Origin: Maridesulfovibrio sp.
GTDB taxonomy: Bacteria; Desulfobacterota; Desulfovibrionia; Desulfovibrionales; Desulfovibrionaceae
Direction of reading: 5' to 3'
DNA length: 64,000 nucleotides
Assembly: GCF_963667685.1 (NCBI RefSeq)
Contig: NZ_OY763930.1
Span: forward strand, 1,967,501 to 2,031,500
Under the pieces are notes generated by a model. The model was given only the letters and a program-made list of their open reading frames with translations. It searched no databases and was not told the origin of the DNA. A program made the position numbers and the translations under genes. Shown here piece after piece: positions 33,758-42,744 of the stretch. The first letter of the stretch is position 1; each line of letters opens with the position of its first letter.

Positions 33758-36140
33758 GGTCATCTCCTTTCAAACGCAGCAGGTGCGGGAGCACGAAGAC
33801 AGCACAGCAGAGAGCAGAGCTTATTCCGATGGAGACCGTAGCGCCCAGCGAAGACATTGCGGGATGTTTGGCAAAGACCAAAACCCCGAATCCTGCCAGT
33901 GTGGTCAGGCCGGAGATTTTGACTGCTTTCACGGTCCATGGGGACGGCGTTCTTATTTCCTGAAAAACCATGAAGATTCCGTAATCTGCTCCAAGGCCGA
34001 TGACAAGAGGTAATGCCACTATGTGGAAGATATTGAGCGGGATTCGCAACATTCCCAGCAGACCGAAGGTCAGTGCCACCCCGAAAACGGCCGGGAAAAC
34101 AGCCAGTGCCGCACGGCGCAGATCGCGGAACAGGGCAAAGATGAGCACTGCAACCAGCAATCCTGAGATACTGATGAACTTGATGATGTCCCGTTTCATC
34201 TCCTGCTCCAGCTGGGCTTTGAAACGGGACTGTGCAACAAGGCGGACTCCAAGCTCTTTTTCCTTCTGTGGAGTATAGTAATCGGTGATCTTTTTATTGT
34301 CCGGAAGCATGGTAATGACCTGCCTCGTAGCACCGGAATTGTCCACTGGGATAAACATTTTAGCCAGCGGTGCCAGCGGGCCGCAAAGGAGAACTTCAGC
34401 ATTAAGCGGAGGAATCTGCGCGGAAAGACGGTCCATTGCAGGCTTGAAAGCTTGAGCGGTGAAACCAAGCTGCATGGATTCCTGGATGACCGTCTGTGTG
34501 GCATTAACTTTATTTTCATTCCAGAAGTTGAGCCAGCGGGCATTGTTTTCCTGCCTGACGCTGGAGCTGGGCAGCATGGGCGCAATGCTCACGGCCTTAG
34601 TATCTTTTAAATTAATCTGGATATCTGACCATGCGTTCTCGTTTATGTGCAGGGCTTCATCCATGGTTTCAGCTTGGGAAAAGAGTATGGAACGGGCGCG
34701 CATTTCTCCCCATTTTTCATGAAAATGTTTTTCTACGCGCGATAAGCTACTGGAAATGTATCCCAGATTTTTTAATTCAGAGTCAAAGTTATTGTTGAAT
34801 GCGAAGCCGATTGAACAGCCCATGATGATAAATGTGGACCAAATTATTGCTTTTTTGTTGCCTCTTACACTGAAAATGGAGAGTCCATTTTGCCCTGAAG
34901 GTAATGAACCGCAGAACCGGGGTACAAAGAACAGGGCGTAGCCGCAGGCCGCGATTATGCCCGCAACCGCGAAAACAGAAAGCTGACGGATGCCCGCAAT
35001 GCCTGAGATATAAAGGGCGGTAAACGAGACACAGGATGTAGCGGCACCGAAAAGCATGGGCTTGCTGATTTCGCGTAGAGCCGCGTTTTTATCCCCCGGA
35101 TTTTCAGCCAGAGCAAAATAGGTATGTACCGCGAAATCAATGGAGATCCCCATCAGGACTGCGCCGAAGCCGATCACAATAGCTGACATGTCGCGATAGA
35201 AGAAGGCGCAGCACCCCATCCCGGCAATGATCGCCACACCCGGAGCAAGGAATATGGACAGCGCGCCACGGCTGCGGAAGGCCAGAAAAAAGAGCAGTGC
35301 AAGCGCGCAAATGGAAATGATTGAGACTGTGTAGATGTCCCTTTTGATTATGGAGCTGTTGGCGGCGGTGTACCTGTGCCCGCTTAAAATATCGATGGAA
35401 ATGTCAGCTTCTGTGAGATTGTTCTCAGCCAAGGTTGTTTGTTTTATCTTCTTAAAGAGATTTAAAAGTTTTTGCCCGTTTTGTACGTCTGTCATGGGAA
35501 CGTTGGTTCCGGCAACTATGAGCAGGGCGTTCTTTCCGGCAATAAAATATTGACCGGAGCTGATTTTAAGGCGTGGAAGGTTTTGGAGAGAGCTGAGTTT
35601 CCGTAAGTATATGGAGCGTAAATTCAGTGGGTCGGCGGCTAAAATATTGCGCATTCCCATGCCGGCTGGTGATATTAACTGTTTTTTTGTTTCAGCTAAA
35701 TTGCGCCTAATCATTTCAGTTGAGGTCAGTTCTTGTAGCTTTTTGACGTCGCTTTTTGTTGTCAGGTTAGGGGCTTGCCGAAGCAGAAAATCAACGACAG
35801 CTTGCGGGTTGACGCCGGAATTATCCTCAATAAAGAGTAAAGGGCTGCTCAACTTCCGGGCCAAATCTTCAGCCACTTTGCTGAGATTTTCTTCCGTTAG
35901 AGTCTCGCTTGAAATTGAAATCAGCACTTTTCCGGCAAATGGAACTTTTTGCAGCAGGGCGAAGTCTTTGCTGATTACTTCGTTCTCACCGCTGGGAAGC
36001 ATGGTTGAAATGTCTTCAGTAAAAGAAACCGAGCGTAGAGGGAGAGCACAGCAGAGCAGGAAAATAAGCAGGATCAATAGGTATTTTAATTGTGTTTTCC
36101 AATCCGATGCTGAGTGGTTATTTGCTTTACGGGAGAACAT
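33750..36140 (-). CDS. MMPL/RND-superfamily lipid exporter (ApeM-like)
   Basis: The 796-residue protein has an N-terminal membrane anchor (LKYLLILLIFLLCCALPL), a periplasmic domain, five to six membrane helices (about 265-430, including GFGAVLMGISIDFAVHTYFA), a second periplasmic domain and a second set of helices (about 655-790, LVIGLGADYGIFMVFQE). The two SD/AD-containing helices fit proton-driven MMPL exporters. It likely moves the finished lipid from the inner membrane. It is coupled to the lipoprotein gene after it (8-base overlap) and lies two bases after the LolA gene. Confidence 0.92.
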   Translation of the reverse strand: MFSRKANNHSASDWKTQLKYLLILLIFLLCCALPLRSVSFTEDISTMLPSGENEVISKDFALLQKVPFAGKVLISISSETLTEENLSKVAEDLARKLSSPLLFIEDNSGVNPQAVVDFLLRQAPNLTTKSDVKKLQELTSTEMIRRNLAETKKQLISPAGMGMRNILAADPLNLRSIYLRKLSSLQNLPRLKISSGQYFIAGKNALLIVAGTNVPMTDVQNGQKLLNLFKKIKQTTLAENNLTEADISIDILSGHRYTAANSSIIKRDIYTVSIISICALALLFFLAFRSRGALSIFLAPGVAIIAGMGCCAFFYRDMSAIVIGFGAVLMGISIDFAVHTYFALAENPGDKNAALREISKPMLFGAATSCVSFTALYISGIAGIRQLSVFAVAGIIAACGYALFFVPRFCGSLPSGQNGLSIFSVRGNKKAIIWSTFIIMGCSIGFAFNNNFDSELKNLGYISSSLSRVEKHFHEKWGEMRARSILFSQAETMDEALHINENAWSDIQINLKDTKAVSIAPMLPSSSVRQENNARWLNFWNENKVNATQTVIQESMQLGFTAQAFKPAMDRLSAQIPPLNAEVLLCGPLAPLAKMFIPVDNSGATRQVITMLPDNKKITDYYTPQKEKELGVRLVAQSRFKAQLEQEMKRDIIKFISISGLLVAVLIFALFRDLRRAALAVFPAVFGVALTFGLLGMLRIPLNIFHIVALPLVIGLGADYGIFMVFQEIRTPSPWTVKAVKISGLTTLAGFGVLVFAKHPAMSSLGATVSIGISSALCCAVFVLPHLLRLKGDDHA

Positions 36141-36142
36141 TT

Positions 36143-36775
36143 TTACTCTTTCAGGAAGGTGTTCTGTGGAAGTTTCTGATTCAGCTTTACGTTTGAAAAT
36201 ATGATTTTTGTATAATCTCCACCCGGTTCGTGGAGTTCTATGCTCTTGAGATGGGTAGCCTGCGGAGCAAAATATATACGGATCAGGTTCATAAACTCTC
36301 TGGTTTTACTTGATTTGGGGGTAAGTTCCATTACCGCCGGGGAGTAATCCGTGATTTTGAGGGTGTAGATTTTTTCAATCCACGGGATGTTCATTGTTGT
36401 CCAAGCCAGAATTTGTTCAGAAATTATAGCCATTTCCGGAGAAGTTTCTGTGTTGAATTCAGTTGTTTGGTCTGTCGCTCCATCCCATTTTAATCCGCTT
36501 TCGCCTTTAATCAGGAAGCCGGAAATAAAAGGAGATTTGTATTCCCAGCGCAGATTATTCGGGCGGGCAAAGTAGAATTTACCAGTTGATTCGACGGCTT
36601 CGGCAAAGAGGGCGATGTGGCTTTGCTGGGTAAATTCGCTACTTATGGAAGATATAGACTTTGAGCGTTCTTGCAGATCCTTCAGGAAATCAGTCTGCTT
36701 ATCCGCAAGAACATTTCCACAGGATATTCCCAGCAACAGTAATGTGATAAGTAGCGCTTTTCTTATAGCTGCCAT
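36143..36775 (-). CDS. LolA-like outer membrane lipoprotein carrier (ApeL-like)
   Basis: The 210-residue protein has a signal peptide (MAAIRKALLITLLLLGISCG then NVLA) and the LolA fold: SISSISSEFTQQSHIALFAE, GKFYFARPNNLRWEYKSPF, and a late strand set. LolA carries lipids or lipoproteins across the periplasm. Here it is likely dedicated to the cluster product, since it lies between the exporter and the dehydratase. It overlaps the upstream gene by 13 bases. Confidence 0.9.
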   Translation of the reverse strand: MAAIRKALLITLLLLGISCGNVLADKQTDFLKDLQERSKSISSISSEFTQQSHIALFAEAVESTGKFYFARPNNLRWEYKSPFISGFLIKGESGLKWDGATDQTTEFNTETSPEMAIISEQILAWTTMNIPWIEKIYTLKITDYSPAVMELTPKSSKTREFMNLIRIYFAPQATHLKSIELHEPGGDYTKIIFSNVKLNQKLPQNTFLKE

Positions 36776-37260
36776 GTAGCTGTGCTTTCTCCTGTTTTTT
36801 GCAGACCTATGAGTTCGGCCATGCTTTCGTCCTGCGGAACAAAAAGTTTGATTCTGCCTTCAGCCATAATTATATCTTCCCTGCTGACTTTTCCCTCCAC
36901 AACGGCGAATCCGTCAAAATTGCCTACAGTCCGGACCTTGATGAGCAATTCGGAGCTGCTGAAATTAATGTTCGAAAATGACTGGTTTATCTGGAATTTC
37001 TGCACACCGACGAGGTATCCATCTGGAATGGGCTGTCCTGTCTTTCGCAGGTGGTAGCCGCAGACGGCAGCATAGGTCTGAGCCACCAGTTCAATGTAGA
37101 ACGGAGGCAGCATATTGCCGTCATGACCAAGACTGATTGATTGTGATGAAAGGTCGGCAAGCGCTGTTCCGCCTTCTTCGTCTGCGCTGAGCACACTGTC
37201 GAGGAGTAACATTTGCCCCCGGTGCGGCAGTAATTTTCGGGCTTCCATGGGAAGGGGCAT
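36763..37260 (-). CDS. Hot-dog dehydratase partner subunit (ApeP-like)
   Basis: The 165-residue protein is related to 3-hydroxyacyl-ACP dehydratases: KLLPHRGQMLLLDSVLSADE is the family opening and PPFYIELVAQTYAAVCGYHL the central helix with a Glu at the FabZ acid place. It lacks the full HFPGxP motif. It may pair with the FabZ-like protein at 32841. I start at ATG 37260, with GGAG before it; the longer frame adds 22 residues without a ribosome site. It overlaps the LolA gene, so it is in the same transcript. Confidence 0.85.
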   Translation of the reverse strand: MPLPMEARKLLPHRGQMLLLDSVLSADEEGGTALADLSSQSISLGHDGNMLPPFYIELVAQTYAAVCGYHLRKTGQPIPDGYLVGVQKFQINQSFSNINFSSSELLIKVRTVGNFDGFAVVEGKVSREDIIMAEGRIKLFVPQDESMAELIGLQKTGESTATWQL

Positions 37261-37326
37261 AACAAGTCTCCGGCTGGAACAAAAGACCGGAGCCGGATAG
37301 GGTTCCCAGCTCCGGTTATAATTCAA

Positions 37327-37731
37327 TTATTTTACGTCCAGATAGCTGAGTTCACGGTTGATGGCATTGGAAAGGTTTTGAATCCATGCGTTGTAGTTGC
37401 TGTGGATCATATTGCCTTTGTGTTTCAGGTTGGTGCTGTCTTTGTAATTGATGCTGTAGTTTTCCGGTGTGTAGGTGATGTCTACAACGGCCTGGTGTGA
37501 GCGGATATTCAGAGTTCCGACGAGGTGTCCGGGCGCAGCGTCGGTAATCTGCCAACCGAGGCTGTATCCTGCTTTGATGATACTGTTTTTTACTTTTTCC
37601 ATGGAGCGTTGCTGACCGCTGCTGGAAACAATCGGTGCCAGTTCAATATTCTGGATGGGAGCGGTTCTGCAACCGCCGAGAAAAAGTGCGCAGGCAACCA
37701 GAACAAAAGCAACAATTCTAAGTTTTTTCAT
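37327..37731 (-). CDS. Small lipoprotein of unknown function
   Basis: The 134-residue protein has a lipoprotein signal (MKKLRIVAFVLVACALF then LGGC). The mature part has about 110 residues with a mixed alpha/beta pattern (MEKVKNSIIKAGYSLGWQIT, then strands HLVGTLNIRSHQAVVDITY). I know no named family. It lies inside the lipid cluster between the ApeP-like and PlsC-like genes, 45 bases from the latter. It may help export or anchoring. Confidence 0.78.
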   Translation of the reverse strand: MKKLRIVAFVLVACALFLGGCRTAPIQNIELAPIVSSSGQQRSMEKVKNSIIKAGYSLGWQITDAAPGHLVGTLNIRSHQAVVDITYTPENYSINYKDSTNLKHKGNMIHSNYNAWIQNLSNAINRELSYLDVK

Positions 37732-37776
37732 CTGTAACTTCCTTGTCTTGATAGTTAAAAATAGTGAAAGTAGCTG

Positions 37777-38529
37777 TTACACTTGCTGATTCAATTCCTG
37801 AATACAGGCAACCATAGTTGTTTTGACTGAACGGCGCAATTCAATATGTGGATTTTGAGTGCTCAGAAATTGTTCCGGGTAGATAGGAGCAAGGATGCGT
37901 CCCCGGACTTTTGCAGGACGGATGAGCATATGCCCGCGTGGCAACATGCGGAAAGATCCGCTGATGCATAATGGTACAACAGGTAGTCCGGTCTGAACGG
38001 AAAGACGGAATGGCCCGGAGTGAAACCGGTTCAGTCTGCCGTCTTTACTGCGGGTTCCTTCCGGGAAAAACATTAATGTAGCCTGTTGTTCCACAGCTGT
38101 TTGCGCCTGTTTTAAGATCGTATCCAGATCGTCTGTCTCCACATTGATGTATCCCGCAAGTTTCATGTAAAATCCGTAAAATGGAATTTTGAACGGCCAG
38201 TCACGAACCGCCATACAGATATTGCGTTGCGGTTGGAATGAAACAAGGTAGGGATCGAAAAATGATTCATGGTTGGCGACGATGATGCACGGCGAAGGCA
38301 GTTCCTGTTGCTCGGGCCATTTAATGTCAACGAATAGACTCATCAGCTTTGAACTGGTCCAGCCGTAGTACCAGATCATTTTTCGCAGGGTTTCCGGCTT
38401 TTTCCATAGTAGTATGCGGGTAAAAAACAGGTAGCAAAGCGGTGAAATGATGACCCCGGTCAGGGTCCAGAGGATTATACTGAGGTATATCCCGGCGTTG
38501 ATCCAGATTAGTTTCAGGTAATGAGCCAT
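37777..38529 (-). CDS. 1-acyl-glycerol-3-phosphate acyltransferase-like protein (PlsC family)
   Basis: The 250-residue protein has a membrane segment near the start and the PlsC motifs VANHESFFDPYL (H-x4-D) and FFPEGTRSKDGRLNRF. These enzymes move an acyl chain to a lysolipid. It is the second acyltransferase of the cluster and may place the special acyl chain in a phospholipid or on a sugar lipid. It is 30 bases after the second ACP gene. Confidence 0.9.
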   Translation of the reverse strand: MAHYLKLIWINAGIYLSIILWTLTGVIISPLCYLFFTRILLWKKPETLRKMIWYYGWTSSKLMSLFVDIKWPEQQELPSPCIIVANHESFFDPYLVSFQPQRNICMAVRDWPFKIPFYGFYMKLAGYINVETDDLDTILKQAQTAVEQQATLMFFPEGTRSKDGRLNRFHSGPFRLSVQTGLPVVPLCISGSFRMLPRGHMLIRPAKVRGRILAPIYPEQFLSTQNPHIELRRSVKTTMVACIQELNQQV

Positions 38530-38559
38530 GGGATAGGGGTAGACAGCAAAGCCGTTTGA

Positions 38560-38814
38560 TTAAACGGCTTCGTCTTTTTTGTTCAAAATAAATTTATGCA
38601 GGTCTCCAAGGGTACGTATGGACTTGAACGCTTCGTCTTTCTTAATCTTGATGTCGAACTCCTGTTCCAGCACAATAACCATATCCACGGCATCAAGGCT
38701 GTCGAGATCAAGGTCGTCTTTGAATGCCGCTTCCGGCACCAGCTCATCAAGCTCCAGTTCAAATTCTTCTGCTAAAGCGGAGTTGATTCTTTTAATTATC
38801 TCTTCGTCTGTCAT
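38560..38814 (-). CDS. Acyl carrier protein (second copy)
   Basis: The 84-residue acidic protein has DLDSLDAVDMVI with the phosphopantetheine Ser and the helix pattern of ACP. It begins one base into the stop of the ketosynthase upstream (TAATG), so the two are tightly coupled. With the ACP at 28613 the cluster has two carriers. It differs enough from that copy to suggest different partners. Confidence 0.95.
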   Translation of the reverse strand: MTDEEIIKRINSALAEEFELELDELVPEAAFKDDLDLDSLDAVDMVIVLEQEFDIKIKKDEAFKSIRTLGDLHKFILNKKDEAV

Positions 38815-40040
38815 TATGCTCTCCTCAAAACAAGCGCTGTATTTATACCGCCGAGGGCGAAGTTATTTTTCAGCGCATATGTAATTGGTCTTTCCTGCAA
38901 ATGCAAGACGTTGTTTATTGCAGAGCATTCTTGAGCGGGAACGGTCAGGTTTGCAGTAGGAATTATTGTACTTTCCTGCATCATACATATAGTTGCGATG
39001 GTCTCGATAGCTCCGCTGGCAGCCATGGTATGACCAAGATGCCCTTTCAGGCTGCTGACCGGGGCAGAAGAGCCGAGCAGACCTGCAACGGCCTGTGCTT
39101 CGGAGGCGTCGCCTTGCAGAGTTCCGGTGGCGTGGGCGTTTACATAATCTATTTCAGATGCGGAAATTCCGGCATCGTTCAGCGCGGCATTCATGCAGCG
39201 TCTGATAGCTTCAGAACTGGGCGATGCCATATTGCTGCTGTCGCAAAGGGAGGAGAAACCTGCTATCTCACCTAGAATCTTTGCCCCCCGCGCTTCGGCC
39301 TGTTCGTAGTTTTCCAGCACCAGCATACCTGCACCTTCAGCACAGACTATGCCGTCCCGTGCGGCGTCAAAAGGTCTGGAAGCTTTAGTAGGGTCTTCGG
39401 CACCGGAGTTGGAAGCTGCTTCTATGATATCGAAAATTCCCACGGTCAGGGGATGCAGTTCGTCAGTACCACCGCAGAGCATAATGTCCTGTTTACCTGT
39501 GGCAATGGCCTCCGCGGCAAGCCCGATGTTCTGGCATCCGGTGGAGCAGGCAGCCGAGGCCGCAATTACCCGCCCGGTGATACCGAAAAACTGGGACAGG
39601 TTGGCGGCAGCACTGTGGTTCATGATTTTGAAAAATTCGGTACTGCGGATAGCTTCAAGGGAATTTTCCGGCAGGTAAAGCTTGAAGAATTGTTCGAGAG
39701 CCTGCGAGCTTCCTGTCGTCGAGCCGACGGAAAGCCCGGTCCGTCCCCCGCTTATTGTCTGTTCATCAAGCCCGGCCTGCGCCACCGCTTCAAGTGCAGC
39801 AATCGCTGCAAAAATTGAAAAGTTGGACATGGTCCTGCGGAATTTACGGGGGATTGCCTTCGCATTCACTTCCGTCACCCGTCCAGCAACCCGCGGACGC
39901 AATCCTTTAACCAGCTCCAGTTCATCCATGCGGCTGATGCCGGACCGACCAGAGACCAGTCCGGTCCAGAGTTCTTCAACTCCGCTGCCCAGTGGGGAAA
40001 CCGAACCCATTCCGGTTATGGCTACGCGTTGTATATGCAT
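38814..40040 (-). CDS. Beta-ketoacyl-ACP synthase (FabF-like)
   Basis: The 408-residue protein has ASAACSTGCQNIG with C165, NAHATGTLQGDA with the first His and LKGHLGHTMAASGAIE with the second, so it should be active. It is one of three active ketosynthases in the cluster. It overlaps the flavoenzyme gene by 19 bases and the ACP gene by one, so it may use that ACP. Role in starting or extending the chain is not clear from sequence. Confidence 0.93.
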   Translation of the reverse strand: MHIQRVAITGMGSVSPLGSGVEELWTGLVSGRSGISRMDELELVKGLRPRVAGRVTEVNAKAIPRKFRRTMSNFSIFAAIAALEAVAQAGLDEQTISGGRTGLSVGSTTGSSQALEQFFKLYLPENSLEAIRSTEFFKIMNHSAAANLSQFFGITGRVIAASAACSTGCQNIGLAAEAIATGKQDIMLCGGTDELHPLTVGIFDIIEAASNSGAEDPTKASRPFDAARDGIVCAEGAGMLVLENYEQAEARGAKILGEIAGFSSLCDSSNMASPSSEAIRRCMNAALNDAGISASEIDYVNAHATGTLQGDASEAQAVAGLLGSSAPVSSLKGHLGHTMAASGAIETIATICMMQESTIIPTANLTVPAQECSAINNVLHLQERPITYALKNNFALGGINTALVLRRA

Positions 40041-41518
40041 TGTAATTCCTTATGAATTTTTTCGTGTCCATAGATGAAACCACAGGTCAGGTATGCGGAA
40101 ACCACCGCGCCCATGACACCCGGAGCGATGATGGATTGTCCGGCCAGCAGCAGACCTTTGATCTTGGTTGCCGGTAACGGATTATATTGCGAAACAGTGT
40201 GCGCAGCCCCGTAAAGGCTTCCGTAAGGAGAGTGGCAGTAGTCGCGCAGGGTCAGCGGGGTTGCCGCATCGATAAATTCTACTTTATTGCGCAGTTCCGG
40301 GCATCGAGCAAAGACCTGTTTTTCAAATTCAGCCATGACTTCAGCTTTGAAGTCGAGGTACTCCTGCGGCCTGTTATTTAGCCCGGAGTCCTGCCATCTG
40401 CTGAATTTCTCGATGCTGCATGGCATTATGGCGGTAATGCTTTGTTCCCCTTTACGGCCAAGGGTTTGTCCGGCGGAGAGGAAAACAGCATTGTCGTCCA
40501 TTCCGGTTTTTCCTGAAAGAACTTGGCTGTAATCTGATTCAGGCCATAGGTAGATGCTGCGGCCCTGCAAGGATTTGACCGGTGCTTCGGCAATGCCGAA
40601 AAGAATCAGTGCGGAGACTGTTTCCTGCAATTCATTGATCCTGCGCTTGAAGACCGGGCGGAAAGCCCCGTCTTCTACACAGCGGATCATGGCTGCCGGG
40701 TGCGCGGACCAGATACATATTTGACCCCGCAATTCAGTTCCATCATCCAGCAGCAGGCTTTTGAAATTTTTGTTCTCGTCGTGCGTTATGCGGACCGCTT
40801 TTCTGGAGCAGTAGATATCAACACCGTGTTCTTTGAGCTGTTTCTGGTAAATATCAGCCAAGGCCTTACCGCCCCCTTCGATGGTATGCGAAGAGCGGAA
40901 ATATGAACCGGCTACAAGGGCATGGGTGGAAAGCATGGCTTCATGCGGCGGGGTTCCGTAAAGCAGGGAATGGCAGCTGAGCAGGTCCTTGATATTTTGA
41001 TCTGCGGTTATGGAATTCAGATAGTCGCTTAAGGATTCCGTCTCATCATGGGCCAGTGAATCCAGATTGAAATCCAGATTGAAATTCAGAAAGGATGAAG
41101 AATCGAAAATGGTTTGCAACCGTTGCAGGTATTTATCAATGGCCTGTTTTTCAGCAGGAAAGGCTTCGTGCAAACTATTGCGGACTCGTTCATAGCCGTA
41201 GGGCAGACAGATTTCCCTGCCCTGTTTTTCAAAGCGGAAACAATCGCAGCCATGGCGGTCAAAGGGGATTTTGCGCAGCTTTTCGGCAATGCCCAAATGT
41301 TTGAAATAAGTATCCAGCGGGTCGCCGTCACCCATCCCGCCAATGAGGTGGATTCCGGTTTCGAAATGCACTCCGTACTTGTTGAAGCCGCGTACTGTCG
41401 GTCCAAGCAGGGGAAATGCCTCAACTAGTGCGACCTTGAATCCCTGTTTTGCCAGCAGCAGAGCAGAGGTCATACCGGAGATTCCGGCTCCCACAATTAT
41501 CTGATTATAGGCAGGCAT
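40022..41518 (-). CDS. Phytoene desaturase-like FAD flavoenzyme
   Basis: The 498-residue protein begins with the dinucleotide site IIVGAGISGMTSALLLAKQG and has the CrtI-type second motif and the C-terminal LPATKIKGLLLAGQSIIAPG with GVMGAV. It is related to carotenoid desaturases, isomerases and FAD-dependent saturases. In this cluster it may desaturate or isomerise the polyene chain. A short internal duplication (NLDFNLD near residue 180) is seen. It overlaps both neighbours, a ketosynthase on each side. Confidence 0.88.
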   Translation of the reverse strand: MPAYNQIIVGAGISGMTSALLLAKQGFKVALVEAFPLLGPTVRGFNKYGVHFETGIHLIGGMGDGDPLDTYFKHLGIAEKLRKIPFDRHGCDCFRFEKQGREICLPYGYERVRNSLHEAFPAEKQAIDKYLQRLQTIFDSSSFLNFNLDFNLDSLAHDETESLSDYLNSITADQNIKDLLSCHSLLYGTPPHEAMLSTHALVAGSYFRSSHTIEGGGKALADIYQKQLKEHGVDIYCSRKAVRITHDENKNFKSLLLDDGTELRGQICIWSAHPAAMIRCVEDGAFRPVFKRRINELQETVSALILFGIAEAPVKSLQGRSIYLWPESDYSQVLSGKTGMDDNAVFLSAGQTLGRKGEQSITAIMPCSIEKFSRWQDSGLNNRPQEYLDFKAEVMAEFEKQVFARCPELRNKVEFIDAATPLTLRDYCHSPYGSLYGAAHTVSQYNPLPATKIKGLLLAGQSIIAPGVMGAVVSAYLTCGFIYGHEKIHKELQCIYNA

Positions 41519-42732
41519 TAGAATTCAAGGACGAGGCAGGAGTTGGTTCCGCCGAATCCGGCAGAGTTGAGCAGGGCTTTTTGCGGCGGAAGGATGTCAG
41601 TTTCAGTGAGGATATTCAGACCCGCACTGTCTTCATCCCCGGCATTGAAATTGATATTAGCTGCTGTGAATCCGTGGCGGTTCATGAGTGTTGTGTATAC
41701 CACCTGACTGGCTCCGGACATCCACAGTTCGTGTCCGGTCATGGATTTGGTGGATGAAATGCGTGGACGGTTCTCACCGAAAAGTTTTTTGATATTTGCG
41801 GCTTCAGCTCCGTCCCCGGCCGGGGTGGAGGTGGCGTGGGCGCAGATATAATCGATATCCGCCGGGATCAATCCGGCTTGTTTCAGTGCTTTTGCACCTG
41901 CCCTCGCCAGACCGTCTCTGCCGGGAACTGAGATATGCTCGCCGTCTGAAGAAAATCCGTATCCGCTGATCGTTCCGAGAATTTCGGCCCCGCGTGCTTT
42001 GGCCAGTTCATAGCGTTCAAGCATGATAGCAGCGGCCCCGCCGCTTGGGATCAGACCGTCGCGATCCTTATCAAAAGGACGGCTGGCCTGTGCCGGATTA
42101 TCGGTGTGGTTGGAGAAAGCCCCCAGTCCGTCAAAGCTGCACATGGACTGCCAGTTCAGCTCCTGTGCCCCGCCGCAGATAATTCTGTCCTGCTGTCCTG
42201 AAGCAATTAGATTCATTGCCTGACCTACCGCATGTCCACCGCTTGAACAGGCTGAGCTGATGGTCCAAGCAGCGCCTTTTGTTTTGAAAAGCGTGTTCAG
42301 GTTCATGGTAATGCAGGAAGTCATGGAGCGGAAAACAGCGCCGCTTCCAATTAGTGAAGTCTCGCCCCGCTCTTTGAGAATTTCAACCTGATCAAGAGCG
42401 GCAATGCAGCTGGAATCACAACCGAAAATCAATCCGCTGTCATCATTTTGCAGGTCTTCTTCGCAAAGCCCTGATTGGTCAAGGGCCTGTTTAGCCGCAG
42501 CGTATGCTTGAACCGCAAAGTCGGGCATGGTTTTGCGTTGCTTGCGGCCCAGCCATTCCTTTGGATTGAAGTCTTTGATGACGCCGGTAAGCGGGCTTTC
42601 GAAGCCGAGCTTGAGCCTTTCTGCATCAACATCAATTCCGGAATATCCGTTTTTCAAGGCATCCGTTATGCTCCGATGGTCAGACCCCAGAACAGAGACT
42701 GCTCCTATTCCGGTAATTGCCACTTTGTACAA
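41518..42732 (-). CDS. Beta-ketoacyl-ACP synthase (FabF-like)
   Basis: The 404-residue protein has TISSACSSGGHAVG with C162, CAHATSTPAGD with the first His and SSTKSMTGHELWMSGASQ with the second. It starts at TTG 42732 with GGGGAG well placed. It follows fabG by 12 bases. In aryl polyene clusters three active ketosynthases with separate steps are known; this one may have the same place. C-terminal residues SAGFGGTNSCLVLEF fit the family. Confidence 0.92.
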   Translation of the reverse strand: MYKVAITGIGAVSVLGSDHRSITDALKNGYSGIDVDAERLKLGFESPLTGVIKDFNPKEWLGRKQRKTMPDFAVQAYAAAKQALDQSGLCEEDLQNDDSGLIFGCDSSCIAALDQVEILKERGETSLIGSGAVFRSMTSCITMNLNTLFKTKGAAWTISSACSSGGHAVGQAMNLIASGQQDRIICGGAQELNWQSMCSFDGLGAFSNHTDNPAQASRPFDKDRDGLIPSGGAAAIMLERYELAKARGAEILGTISGYGFSSDGEHISVPGRDGLARAGAKALKQAGLIPADIDYICAHATSTPAGDGAEAANIKKLFGENRPRISSTKSMTGHELWMSGASQVVYTTLMNRHGFTAANINFNAGDEDSAGLNILTETDILPPQKALLNSAGFGGTNSCLVLEF

Positions 42733-42744
42733 GGAATACTCCCC

